Assembly (NCBI RefSeq): GCF_049889055.1 | Contig: NZ_JBLTWO010000004.1 | Span: forward strand, 248,001 to 312,000 | DNA length: 64,000 nucleotides | Direction: 5' to 3' | Origin: Rhizorhabdus sp049889055 | Lineage (GTDB): Bacteria; Pseudomonadota; Alphaproteobacteria; Sphingomonadales; Sphingomonadaceae | Part shown: one piece after another, positions 44,589-52,775 of the stretch | Position numbering within the stretch: position 1 is the stretch's first letter | Layout of the letters: each line of letters begins with the position of its first letter | Notes under the pieces: generated by a model | Told to the model about the DNA's origin: nothing | Databases searched by the model: none | What the model saw: the letters and a program-made list of their open reading frames with translations, nothing else | Program-made: the position numbers and the translations under genes

Positions 44589-45077
44589 TTAGACGCAGTT
44601 CCCCGGAGCGGTATCGAGATCGGGCCACAGGCGCCGGGCAGCGCGTCGCGCGAAGCGCAGCGTCTCGGCCTTGCGGCGCGCACCGGACAAGGGCCGGTGC
44701 GGCGCATCGCGCAGGATCGCAGCCTCATAGCGGTCGGCCACGATCAGTCCGCAGCAGTGCGGGCGGAAATGCCCCGTTTCGAAAGGCGACAGATCGAAGC
44801 CGCCGGGAACGGCCCAGAAGAAACGGTCGCAATAGTCGAGATAGTCGGGCCACTTGCCGTCGCCCAGAAGATCGGCGCGCGACACCTTGATCTCGACAAT
44901 GGTGATGCAGCCGCGCGCATCGATCGCCATCATGTCCGCCCGCCGACCATTGCCCAGCGGAACCTCCAGCAGCGGGGTCATTTCCGCCTGCAGAAACAGA
45001 CGGGCGACGCCGCGCGCGACATCCTGCGCGACCAGCGGCGAAGGGGCGGGATCTGTCGATGGACACGCGTCGGCCAT
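44589..45077 (-). CDS. mmcB: MmcB family DNA repair protein
   Basis: A 162-residue PD-(D/E)XK-like protein: LLEVPLGNGRRADMMAIDARGCITIVEIKVSRADLLGDGKWPDYLDYCDRFFWAV (contiguous in the protein; D-x9-E-x-K is the nuclease-type core), then CGLIVADRYEAA. This matches MmcB, required in Caulobacter for mitomycin C repair under LexA/SOS control. No clear LexA box was identified upstream. Converges with the ankyrin gene. Confidence 0.92.
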   Translation of the reverse strand: MADACPSTDPAPSPLVAQDVARGVARLFLQAEMTPLLEVPLGNGRRADMMAIDARGCITIVEIKVSRADLLGDGKWPDYLDYCDRFFWAVPGGFDLSPFETGHFRPHCCGLIVADRYEAAILRDAPHRPLSGARRKAETLRFARRAARRLWPDLDTAPGNCV

Positions 45078-45169
45078 GTCGCAGCCTAGAACAATCCGGG
45101 AACGGGATAAAGCCTGGGATCGGCAGGCAATGCTATGGTCGCGCCGCTATGGCCACGCAGACGAATTCT

Positions 45170-45508
45170 TCAGCACAGGCAGTCGCGTGCGAGCTGCAAA
45201 GCCTCGGGATGGTCGATCTCGACCGCCCACAGGTCGGGATCGGTGCGCCGCCGCCGTGCGATATAGTCCGCAGCCGCCCCCGGCTCGCTCGGATCGGCCG
45301 GCCCGACCGTCTCCAGGCCGAAGCCCCCTTCAAAACGCCAGACGCGTTCGCAAAGTCCGACGGGACGGCCCCGGTCGCACAGAAGCAGGAGGATCGCTCC
45401 CGCAGTCGCATCGCCCTTCGCCAGCACCATCGCCGAGCCTCCGCCGGCTTCGGTCCGGCGGATCAGGGCCGACACGGACAATCCCGTGGCGGGCCGGGCC
45501 TCGGTCAT
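45170..45508 (-). CDS. DUF1491 family protein
   Basis: A 112-residue protein: LSVSALIRRTEAGGGSAMVLAKGDATAGAILLLLCDRG and the C-terminal RRRRTDPDLWAVEIDHPEALQLA are typical of DUF1491, a small alphaproteobacterial family of unknown function. Its start overlaps the stop of the thioesterase gene by 4 nt. Confidence 0.9.
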   Translation of the reverse strand: MTEARPATGLSVSALIRRTEAGGGSAMVLAKGDATAGAILLLLCDRGRPVGLCERVWRFEGGFGLETVGPADPSEPGAAADYIARRRRTDPDLWAVEIDHPEALQLARDCLC

Positions 45509-45972
45509 TGGTTCCCGGTCGGGCGGGCGTAGCCGGGCAGGCTTGCCAGCGCGATGCGCGACCGCATGAAGGTACCGGTGCCGCGGGCAACCTCTTCCCC
45601 TTCGCCGTCGATCAGGCGCGCATCGGCGACCAATACCCGCCGCCGTCCGTTGACCCAGCGCCCTTCGGCGATGATCGGCCCCTTCTTCATCGGGCGGGTG
45701 AGCAGCAGGTTGAACGCCGTGGTCAGCAGGAAGAAGTCGTTGACCAGACTGTTGGCCGCATAGAAGGCGGCGTCGTCGAGCATCTTGAAATAGGTGGTGC
45801 CGTGCGCTGCACCCGCCGCATGATAATGGCGCGGATCCACCTCGAAATGGATGCGAGCCATACCTTCTTCGGGGATTTCCAGCCGCGAGGCGAAGAGCTG
45901 GTTGATCGGCGCTGCAGCGTAGAGCGATTCGAGGGCACGATAATGCGCCTCTGCGCCGGTCTCTCCGCTCAT
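45505..45972 (-). CDS. PaaI-type hotdog thioesterase
   Basis: A 155-residue hotdog-fold protein with GAAHGTTYFKMLDDAAFYAANSLV (the HGG/HGT-containing helix of PaaI/YdiI thioesterases), FNLLLTRPMKKGPIIAEGRWV and RVLVADARLIDGEGEEVARGTGTFM. It probably hydrolyses an acyl-CoA. It lies 16 nt after ptsN, in the ptsN-thioesterase-DUF1491 unit. Confidence 0.9.
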   Translation of the reverse strand: MSGETGAEAHYRALESLYAAAPINQLFASRLEIPEEGMARIHFEVDPRHYHAAGAAHGTTYFKMLDDAAFYAANSLVNDFFLLTTAFNLLLTRPMKKGPIIAEGRWVNGRRRVLVADARLIDGEGEEVARGTGTFMRSRIALASLPGYARPTGNQ

Positions 45973-45988
45973 GCCGTCCGCCGGCGGC

Positions 45989-46474
45989 TCAGGCGGCGTG
46001 GCGGGTCTCGCCGGTCGCGAACAGCGCATAGAGCGCATCGTCCGAACCGGCGCCCCGCAGCTTCGCCACGAACGTCTTGTCGCGCATCCGCCGGCTGACG
46101 CGGGCGAGAGCCTTGAGATGCTCGACCCCGGCATCGACCGGGGACAACAGCAGGAAGACGAGGTCGACCGGCAGATCGTCGATCGCCGCGAAGTCGATCG
46201 GGTTACCGAGTCGCGCGAACAGACCGACGACCCGGTCGAGGCCGTCGATCTTGCCGTGCGGAATCGCGATACCTGCGCCGAAACCCGTCGAACCGAGCCG
46301 CTCGCGCTCGACGAGCCGGTCGACGACGAGCTTTGCATCGACATCGACCAGCTTCGAAGCAACGCCAGCAAGCTGCTGGAACAGCGCCTTTTTGTTGGGG
46401 ACGACGAGAGCGGCCTGCACCGCCTGCAGCGACAGCAGGTCGCTCAGGTCATCCATCGATTTGCTGTCACTCAT
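45989..46474 (-). CDS. ptsN: PTS IIA-like nitrogen regulatory protein
   Basis: A 161-residue EIIA-Ntr. The phosphorylated His is in GAGIAIPHGKIDGLDRVVG, with FLLLSPVDAGVEHLKALARVSR after it. It is phosphorylated through PtsP-NPr and regulates potassium, nitrogen and stress responses. It follows hpf by 20 nt, the usual hpf-ptsN order; rpoN, normally just upstream in proteobacteria, is not here. Confidence 0.95.
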   Translation of the reverse strand: MSDSKSMDDLSDLLSLQAVQAALVVPNKKALFQQLAGVASKLVDVDAKLVVDRLVERERLGSTGFGAGIAIPHGKIDGLDRVVGLFARLGNPIDFAAIDDLPVDLVFLLLSPVDAGVEHLKALARVSRRMRDKTFVAKLRGAGSDDALYALFATGETRHAA

Positions 46475-46494
46475 TCGACGGGATTCGCTATTCC

Positions 46495-47082
46495 TTATCC
46501 GGCTGCCCGGCTCGGCTCGACCCAGCCGATCGTGCCGTCGTTGCGCCGATACACCATATTGAAGGCGCCGGTACCAGAATTTCGGAAAAGAAGCGCCGTC
46601 GTATTTCGCAGGTCCAGCATCATCACGGCATCGGAAACCGATGCATCGGGAACGTCGACACGGGTCTCGGCGATGATCACCGGGCTGTCGCCGGCTTCAT
46701 CCAGTTCTTCCTCGCGCGGGGCTTCGAAAACGGTGTAGCCGGCATTCTCGTCGATCGCGTCGATCGGCGCCGCGACGGGGGCAGTGCGCGACTTCAGGCG
46801 ACGCATATAGCGACGGAGCTGGGTCTCGATCCGGTCGGCGGCCTGTTCGAACGCGGGGTGGGCCTCCATCGCGTGGGCCGATCCCTTGAGGATCACGCCC
46901 TGCATGACATGGGCGATGATATCGCAGGAAAAGCCGTTGCCGTGCTGACCACGACCGAAGGTCACGTGAGCGGAAAGGCTACGCGAGAAATATTTGTCGG
47001 CAATCGCTTGGAGCCGGGTCTCGACATGGGTCCGGAGCGCTTCGCCCGTGTCCACCTGATGTCCCGAAACACGAATTTCCAT
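46495..47082 (-). CDS. hpf: Ribosome hibernation-promoting factor, long form
   Basis: A 195-residue protein. The N-terminal ~100 residues are the YfiA/RaiA ribosome-binding domain (MEIRVSGHQVDTGEALRTHVETRL, HVTFGRGQHGNGFSCDIIAH) and the C-terminal ~60 the dimerisation domain (YTVFEAPREEE, DASVSDAVMMLDLRNTTALLFRN). Long HPF alone makes 100S dimers in stationary phase. GGAGAA precedes the ATG. It starts the hpf-ptsN-thioesterase-DUF1491 operon. Confidence 0.96.
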   Translation of the reverse strand: MEIRVSGHQVDTGEALRTHVETRLQAIADKYFSRSLSAHVTFGRGQHGNGFSCDIIAHVMQGVILKGSAHAMEAHPAFEQAADRIETQLRRYMRRLKSRTAPVAAPIDAIDENAGYTVFEAPREEELDEAGDSPVIIAETRVDVPDASVSDAVMMLDLRNTTALLFRNSGTGAFNMVYRRNDGTIGWVEPSRAAG

Positions 47083-47158
47083 GGCAATTCTCCAACTGTG
47101 TTACGCTGATGGTGCGGCGCTCACAGGTCCGCGACCATCCGCACATTTTCGGATAGAA

Positions 47159-47857
47159 TCAGCCCGCCACACCCTCCAGCCAGAGCGGCGCGTCGAGCTT
47201 CTGTACAAAGGCCTTGTGTCTTTCCTGTTCCTCCTCGCTGGCAAAATGGGGCCGGATGGGCCGAATGGCGCGCGCGGCCACGATGCTGGGCGCTGCGACG
47301 ACGATCGTCTCCTCGACGACCATTTCGGTGATCGAAAGGCCGATCTGACGGCCTCCCGTCAATTCCACATAGACCTGGGCGAGCAGCTGTGCGTCGAGCA
47401 GCGCGCCATGCTTGACGCGGTGGCTGCGGTCGATGCCATAGCGGCTGCACAGCGCATCCAGCGTGTGCTTGGCGCCCGGATGGAGCTTGCGCGCCATCGG
47501 CACCGTATCGATCATCCGGCTCATGGCGATCTTCGGCCGACCGCACAGTGTCAGCTCCGCGTTGAGAAAGCCGAAATCGAATCCGGCATTGTGCGCGACC
47601 AGCGGCGCATCGCCGAGAAACTCCAGCAGTTCGTCTGCCAGCGAGGCGAACAGCGGCTTGTCGCTCAGGAAGCGGTCCGACAGGCCGTGGATCTGCTCGG
47701 CCTCGATCGGCATCGCGCGCTGAGGGTTGAAATAGGCGTGATAGGTGCGCCCGGTCTCGACCCGGTTGACCATCTCGACACAGCCAATTTCGACGAGCCG
47801 GTCTCCTGTCGCAGGGTTCAGGCCAGTGGTTTCGGTGTCGAAGACGATCTCTCGCAT
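47159..47857 (-). CDS. dnaQ: DNA polymerase III subunit epsilon (3'-5' exonuclease)
   Basis: A 232-residue DEDDh exonuclease. Exo I is FDTETTGLNP, exo II HNAGFDFGFLNAEL, exo III includes HGALLDAQLLAQVYVEL; the C-terminal tail would bind PolIII alpha. It proofreads replication. The ATG (MREIVFDTETTG) lies 40 nt inside the end of coaE, an overlap that implies coupling. Confidence 0.96.
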   Translation of the reverse strand: MREIVFDTETTGLNPATGDRLVEIGCVEMVNRVETGRTYHAYFNPQRAMPIEAEQIHGLSDRFLSDKPLFASLADELLEFLGDAPLVAHNAGFDFGFLNAELTLCGRPKIAMSRMIDTVPMARKLHPGAKHTLDALCSRYGIDRSHRVKHGALLDAQLLAQVYVELTGGRQIGLSITEMVVEETIVVAAPSIVAARAIRPIRPHFASEEEQERHKAFVQKLDAPLWLEGVAG

Positions 47858-48459
47858 GAACGACAATATCGGACTCCGTGCGTCCGTAAGCAAGTGACGA
47901 GATGACGGACGGCCCTGCGCGTCCGATCGATCGTCCCGCCATTGTCGATGACGAAGTCGGCGCGCGCGCGTTTTTCGTGGTCGGGCAGCTGCAGCGAACG
48001 GATATGCTTGAGTTTCAACGGGTTCATGCCCGGTCTGGCAAGCACTCGACGGGCCTGTTTCCACGCGGGAGCCGAGACGACGACGGTCGCATCGACCAAA
48101 CGCCAGCCGCGTTTCTCGAACAGCAGCGGGATGTCGAGCACGACGAGCGGCCGCGCACGGTATCGCCGCAGAAAGAGACGGCGCGACTCGACGAGGGCCG
48201 GATGCACGATCCGCTCGAGCCGGTGCAGCGCGGCTTTGTCGCCGAGCACCGCTTTCGACAGCACCGCCCGATCGATCCCATGGGGGCCGGCCGTGCCCGG
48301 AAAGGCCGCCTCGATCGCGGCGACCAGGCGGCCGCCTCGCCCCTGGAGACGGTGAACTTCGGCGTCGGCGTCATAGACGGGCACCCCGGCGCGCGCGAAC
48401 ATGGCCGAGACGGTCGACTTGCCCATGCCGATCGAGCCGGTCAGTCCGATGACGATCAT
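47818..48459 (-). CDS. coaE: Dephospho-CoA kinase
   Basis: A 213-residue P-loop kinase (GLTGSIGMGKSTV at the N-terminus; DADAEVHRL; VVLDIPLLFE; DFVIDNGGTIDRTRRAV). It performs the last step of CoA synthesis. The last ~14 residues (SCERSSSTPKPLA) lie in the overlap with dnaQ and are not conserved, so the tail is probably a consequence of the overlap. Order aroE-coaE-dnaQ is typical for alphaproteobacterial origins. Confidence 0.95.
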   Translation of the reverse strand: MIVIGLTGSIGMGKSTVSAMFARAGVPVYDADAEVHRLQGRGGRLVAAIEAAFPGTAGPHGIDRAVLSKAVLGDKAALHRLERIVHPALVESRRLFLRRYRARPLVVLDIPLLFEKRGWRLVDATVVVSAPAWKQARRVLARPGMNPLKLKHIRSLQLPDHEKRARADFVIDNGGTIDRTRRAVRHLVTCLRTHGVRYCRSCERSSSTPKPLA

Positions 48460-48467
48460 CGCGCGGC

Positions 48468-49334
48468 TCAGGCGAGCAATTGCCGGCGCAGATCCTCATC
48501 GGCGCCGCGCGGCGCGGGCACGCCGAAGAAATGCTCGAAGGCGACCGCCGCCTGCCCGACCAGCATGCGCAGCCCGTCGACCGTGCGGAGCCCCCGCGCC
48601 CGCGCTTCGGCGAGCAGCGGCGTTTCGAGCGGGGCATAGACGATATCGTAGATCACCGCATTGGGCGGAACGTGGCTGAAGTCGAGCTGCAACGGCGGCT
48701 GCCCCTTCATGCCGAGCGAGGTCGTGTTGACCACGACATCCAATATGCCTTGGCGGTCGTCGAACGGGAAATCGGTGGGTTGGGCGAAGATGTCGATCGG
48801 TGCGACCAGCCGGTCGTCGGGCTCGAACGCCTCGCGCAGCGCACGGGCCTTGTCGAGATCGCGGGCGATGATGACGCAGGTGAAGCCCTGATCGTGGAGG
48901 GCGATCGCGACCGCCTTCGCGGCGCCGCCGGTCCCGAAGATTCGCGCCATGCGGAACAGATGCTGCTGCGCGAGCAAGGGCTGGAGCGGTTCGAGGAATC
49001 CCGCATAGTCGCTGTTATGGCCGATCAGCCGCCCTTCGCGCGGGACGATCGTGTTGACCGCGCCGATGCGCTGGGCCGCCGGGTCTAATTCATCCAGAAA
49101 CGGCATCACTGCCTGCTTGTGCGGGATGGTGACGTTGCAGCCGCGCCACAGCGGATCGGCGCGCCGCTGTTCGAAAAAGCTCTGAAGATCTTCCGACCGA
49201 ATGTGAGATGCACGATAATCGGCTGCGATTCCAGCTTGTTGCAGCCAATGTCTGTGAATCATCGGCGATTTGGAATGGGCGATCGGATCGCCGATCACCT
49301 CGGCATAGGGCAGGTTCGATACGTCGTCGGTCAT
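48468..49334 (-). CDS. aroE: Shikimate dehydrogenase
   Basis: A 288-residue protein: SKSPMIHRHWL (shikimate site), NVTIPHKQAV (catalytic Lys), GAVNTIV, FGTGGAAKAVAIAL (NADP loop) and NTTSLGMKGQPPL. It reduces 3-dehydroshikimate in aromatic amino acid synthesis. Its ATG overlaps the maf stop by 4 nt (ATGA). Confidence 0.96.
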   Translation of the reverse strand: MTDDVSNLPYAEVIGDPIAHSKSPMIHRHWLQQAGIAADYRASHIRSEDLQSFFEQRRADPLWRGCNVTIPHKQAVMPFLDELDPAAQRIGAVNTIVPREGRLIGHNSDYAGFLEPLQPLLAQQHLFRMARIFGTGGAAKAVAIALHDQGFTCVIIARDLDKARALREAFEPDDRLVAPIDIFAQPTDFPFDDRQGILDVVVNTTSLGMKGQPPLQLDFSHVPPNAVIYDIVYAPLETPLLAEARARGLRTVDGLRMLVGQAAVAFEHFFGVPAPRGADEDLRRQLLA

Positions 49335-49936
49335 GACGGCAGGACTCCCCGTGTCCGCAGATAGTCGAGCAGCGGCAGCAGCGGCAGGCCCAATATGGTG
49401 AACTGGCTTCCCTCGATCCGCGCGAAGAGCTGGGCCCCGCGCCCTTCGAGGCGGTAGCCGCCGACGCAGTGGCCGATCTCGGGCCATTCGGCATCCAGAT
49501 AGGCATCGATGAATGCCTCGCCGAGCGGGCGCATGTGAAGGGCAGCGACATCCACATGCCGCCAGATGGGGCGTCCTCCCTCGCAGATCACCACAGCGCT
49601 CCACAGCCGATGCCGCTGTCCGGAAAGACGCAGCAGCAGATCGCGTTGTTCGTCGCGGCTGCCAGCCTTGTCGATCATGGCATCATCGTCGAACGCGACC
49701 GTGGAGTCACAGCCGAGCACCAGCGCGTCGGGAAAGCGCTGCGACAGCCGCATCGCCTTGAACTCTGCCAGGGCGTCGGCAAGGTTGCGCGGCGAGATAG
49801 CTTCGGCTCGCAGCCCGTCTTTCATCGCCTCCTCGTCGACGCCGGCGGCCATCGCTTCGAAGTCGACGCCGGCTGCGGACAGCATCGCACGGCGCGAGCT
49901 CGATTGAGAGGCGAGGATCAGGCGGGGTGGGACCAT
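49331..49936 (-). CDS. maf: Maf-like nucleotide pyrophosphatase
   Basis: A 201-residue Maf protein: LILASQSSSRRAMLSAAGVDFE at the N-terminus, LGCDSTVAFDD and the basic/hydrophobic tail QFTILGLPLLPLLDYLR. Family members hydrolyse non-canonical or canonical NTPs and influence septation. It sits between ppsR and aroE in an overlapping operon. Confidence 0.95.
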   Translation of the reverse strand: MVPPRLILASQSSSRRAMLSAAGVDFEAMAAGVDEEAMKDGLRAEAISPRNLADALAEFKAMRLSQRFPDALVLGCDSTVAFDDDAMIDKAGSRDEQRDLLLRLSGQRHRLWSAVVICEGGRPIWRHVDVAALHMRPLGEAFIDAYLDAEWPEIGHCVGGYRLEGRGAQLFARIEGSQFTILGLPLLPLLDYLRTRGVLPS

Positions 49937-50769
49937 CAGCTGTCCTTCCCCTGGTTGCGCTTCGCTGCGCGATCATTGGCGAGATTGATGATGGCGGCTG
50001 CGGTCTCCTCGATCGATCGCCGGGTGACGTCGATCACCGGCCATCCCTGATCGGAGAAGATGCGCCGGGCAAAGGCCAGTTCCGCGACGACCTTCTCATG
50101 ATCGACATAGGCCGTCTCGGGCGACTGGTTGAGCGACAGCAGCCGGTTGCGGCGGATCTGGATCAACCGATCGGGGCTGGTGGTCAGCCCGACGACCAGC
50201 GGATGGACGAGCGAATAGAGCGAGCGTGGCGGTGGGGATTCGACGACCAGCGGGACATTCGCGACCTTGTAGCCGCGATTGGCGAGATAGATCGAGGTCG
50301 GCGTCTTCGACGATCGCGATACGCCGGTCAGGATGATGTCGGCCTCTTCCCAATCCTCGGGGATCAGGCCGTCGTCATGCGCGATCGTGTACTGGATCGC
50401 TTCGACGCGCGCGAAATAGGCGGCATCGAGCATGTGCTGGCGCCCCGGCCGGGCGAGCGCCTCCTGCCCCAGCAGCTGCGACAGCGCCTCGATCACCGGG
50501 TCGAGGGCCGAGACGCTCGGCAGGCCGAGGGCGTGGCAGCGCGATTCCAGCCGTTTGCGGATGTCGTTGTTGACCAGGGTGAAGATCACCAGCCCCGGGC
50601 GCTGGGCGATTTCGAGGAGTATCCGGTCGAGATGGCCCTGGCTGCGGACCATCGGCCAGAAATGCTTGATCGTCTCGACCCCCTCGAACTGGGCGAGCCC
50701 CGCCTTGGCGATGTTCTCGAGCGTCTCGCCGGTCGAATCCGACAGGAGATGGAGATGAAGGCGGATCAT
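49936..50769 (-). CDS. ppsR: PEP synthase / pyruvate phosphate dikinase regulatory protein
   Basis: A 277-residue bifunctional kinase/pyrophosphorylase (DUF299). The P-loop is in GVSRSSKTPTSIYLANRGYKVANVPLV, with HLLSDSTGETLENIAKA at the start. It inactivates or reactivates PpdK/PpsA by Thr phosphorylation. The ATG at 50769 is preferred; an in-frame GTG at 50778 has a ribosome site too close. The start codon lies in a 16-bp perfect palindrome (50761-50776). First gene of the leftward block from the putative origin. Confidence 0.93.
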   Translation of the reverse strand: MIRLHLHLLSDSTGETLENIAKAGLAQFEGVETIKHFWPMVRSQGHLDRILLEIAQRPGLVIFTLVNNDIRKRLESRCHALGLPSVSALDPVIEALSQLLGQEALARPGRQHMLDAAYFARVEAIQYTIAHDDGLIPEDWEEADIILTGVSRSSKTPTSIYLANRGYKVANVPLVVESPPPRSLYSLVHPLVVGLTTSPDRLIQIRRNRLLSLNQSPETAYVDHEKVVAELAFARRIFSDQGWPVIDVTRRSIEETAAAIINLANDRAAKRNQGKDS

Positions 50770-51093
50770 GATCCGCACTGCCCCGAAGCGAAGCGGACAT
50801 GATCGGGGACGGTTCTGTGGAAAAGCATGAGGATCGGGCTAGCGGAAGGCTGGGCACGCTTTCAAGCGCTGCTTTCATCCCCGCTGACCGGCCGATCGTC
50901 CCTGGATTCATCCACAGCATCGACAATCCCGGCACTGCCTGTGGATAACGGGCATGGCGCGAATGACTCGCGGACTCGGCGCGAGTCCCTGTGAGTCAAG
51001 CTGTTGGCAATTGCACCGGTTGTGAATAAACCCCGGTTCACACGCCCCTACAACAGCTTCAATTTCTCTTTAAAAGAATCAGAAAGTAATAAG
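50770..51093. other. Probable chromosomal replication origin (oriC)
   Basis: This 324-bp gap lies between ppsR (minus) and hemE (plus), the place of the Caulobacter origin. It contains a perfect DnaA box TGTGGATAA (50940-50948) and three with one mismatch: TGTGGAAAA (50816-50824), TCATCCACA (50908-50916) and TGTGAATAA (51021-51029). GANTC sites occur at 50905, 50965, 50973, 50983, 50993 and 51076; an 8-bp inverted repeat (50965-50972 with 50980-50987) holds three of them. An AT-rich stretch (51057-51093) may be the unwinding element. Genes for 6 kb left run leftward and for 4 kb right run rightward. Confidence 0.8.
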
Positions 51094-52128
51094 ATGGCCG
51101 CCCAGCCTGCCGAAACGCGCCCCCTGCTCTCCGTGCTGCGCGGCGAACGTCGTGACCCGCCACCGGTCTGGCTGATGCGGCAGGCGGGGCGCTATCTGCC
51201 GGAGTATCGCGAACTGCGCGCCAGCAAGGGCGGATTCCTCGCGCTCGCCTATGACAGCGACGCCGCGGCGGAGATCACGCTGCAGCCGATCCGCCGTTTC
51301 GGATTCGACGGCGCGATCCTGTTTTCCGACATTCTGGTCATTCCCCATGCCCTGGGACAGGATCTGCGATTCACAGCCGGCGAAGGGCCCCGCCTGTCGC
51401 CGACCCTGCTCGACACGACGCTGGACGCGCTGACAGCAGCTCCTGAGCGGCTGCTGCCGATCTACGGCACGATTGAACGGGTGCGGAAGGCTTTGCCCGC
51501 TGAGACGACCTTCCTCGGCTTTGCCGGCAGTCCCTGGACGGTCGCGACCTATATGGTTGCGGGTCAGGGCAGCAAGGAGCAGGCCGAGGCTCGGCGCTTC
51601 GCCTATCGCGATCCCTCCGCCTTCGCCGCGATCATCGACAGGCTCATCGAGGCAACGACCGACTATCTGTCGCGTCAGATCGAATCCGGCGTCGATGCCG
51701 TGCAGCTGTTCGACAGCTGGTCGGGCAGCCTGGCACCGCGCGAGTTCGAGCGCTGGGTGGTCGCACCCACTGCCGAGATCGTCCGCCGGCTTCATGCGCG
51801 TCACCCGGGAACGCCGATCATCGGCTTCCCCAAGGGGGCTGGCGGAAAGCTGCCGGCCTATGCCCGTGAAACGGGAGTCGATGCGGTCGGCCTCGACGAG
51901 ACGGTGGATCCGGTCTGGGCCGATCAGGCTTTGCCCGAGGGCCTTCCGGTACAGGGCAATCTCGATCCGCTCCTGCTCATTGCCGGGGGCGAGGCGCTCG
52001 ATGCGGCGGTGGATGCCGTTAGGGCAGCTTTCCCCCATCGGCCGCATGTGTTCAATCTCGGTCATGGCATCCAGCTCGACACGCCGATCGCGCATGTCGA
52101 ACGGCTGCTGGCACGGATCAGAGGGTAA
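51094..52128 (+). CDS. hemE: Uroporphyrinogen decarboxylase
   Basis: A 344-residue TIM-barrel enzyme: PPVWLMRQAGRYLPEYRELR, RFGFDGAILFSDIL, GFAGSPWTVATYM, FDSWSGSLAP and NLGHGI. It converts uroporphyrinogen III to coproporphyrinogen III in haem synthesis. The ATG at 51094 is the family start, though no ribosome site is evident before it; the sequence upstream is AT-rich and part of the putative origin. Followed by hemJ after 11 nt. Confidence 0.97.
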   Translation: MAAQPAETRPLLSVLRGERRDPPPVWLMRQAGRYLPEYRELRASKGGFLALAYDSDAAAEITLQPIRRFGFDGAILFSDILVIPHALGQDLRFTAGEGPRLSPTLLDTTLDALTAAPERLLPIYGTIERVRKALPAETTFLGFAGSPWTVATYMVAGQGSKEQAEARRFAYRDPSAFAAIIDRLIEATTDYLSRQIESGVDAVQLFDSWSGSLAPREFERWVVAPTAEIVRRLHARHPGTPIIGFPKGAGGKLPAYARETGVDAVGLDETVDPVWADQALPEGLPVQGNLDPLLLIAGGEALDAAVDAVRAAFPHRPHVFNLGHGIQLDTPIAHVERLLARIRG

Positions 52129-52139
52129 GGGACACAACC

Positions 52140-52586
52140 ATGCTGCTCGGCTTTCTCGGCAATGCCTATCTCTGGGTCAAATCCGCCCATCTGATCTTCG
52201 TGATCTTCTGGATGGCGGGGCTCTTCATGCTTCCGCGCTTCTTCATCTATCATCATGCCGCAGCACCGGGCTCGATGGAGGATCAGGCCTGGATCGAACG
52301 CGAGCGGCGGCTGCGGTCGATCATCCTGAATCCGGCGATGATCCTCGTCTGGCTGTTCGGGCTGATGCTCGCCTTCGACCAGGGTCTGTGGAGCACGGCC
52401 TGGTTCCACGCGAAATTCGCGACGGTGATCCTGCTTTCGGGATTTCATGGCTGGGCGATCGGCTATGGCAAGAAGATGGCAGCCGGCCATCGCGCGCCAT
52501 CCGACAAGGCGCTGCGCCTCATGAACGAGATTCCTGGGATCGCTACCGCGATCATCGTCATCCTGGTGATCGTCCGCCCCTTCTGA
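52140..52586 (+). CDS. hemJ: Protoporphyrinogen oxidase HemJ
   Basis: A 148-residue membrane protein with four helices: LWVKSAHLIFVIFWMAGLFMLPRFFIYH carries the conserved His near the start (the motif spans residues ~12-38), followed by ILNPAMILVWLFGLMLAF and WFHAKFATVILLSGFHG. It performs the six-electron oxidation to protoporphyrin IX, a later step than hemE in the same pathway, with which it forms an operon. Confidence 0.93.
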   Translation: MLLGFLGNAYLWVKSAHLIFVIFWMAGLFMLPRFFIYHHAAAPGSMEDQAWIERERRLRSIILNPAMILVWLFGLMLAFDQGLWSTAWFHAKFATVILLSGFHGWAIGYGKKMAAGHRAPSDKALRLMNEIPGIATAIIVILVIVRPF

Positions 52587-52775
52587 GCCGGGAGGACCCG
52601 CCGTCTTCCCCGACGGTCGGGTGCTTGACTTGACGCGCGGCCACGCTTAGGTCGGCCTTTAGAACAGCACCGCCGTCCGAGCGGAAAGCCTTTCTCCTGT
52701 CCAGAGCCGAAGCGGCCCTCTCCATCGCCGCCGCCGATTCTCCCATTCTACGCCCAAAGACTCAGGATTCCGTCG

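Noticed and set aside
46195..46225. GTAACC on the minus strand inside ptsN as a further ECF promoter
   Set aside because: The hexamer is present but CGAA is not found 16 bp downstream; the same holds for the copy inside the GT25 gene near 25767.
50761..50776. Palindrome GCGGATCATGATCCGC as an origin element
   Set aside because: It contains the ppsR start codon and codons of the gene; it may be coincidental, so it was not counted as origin evidence.
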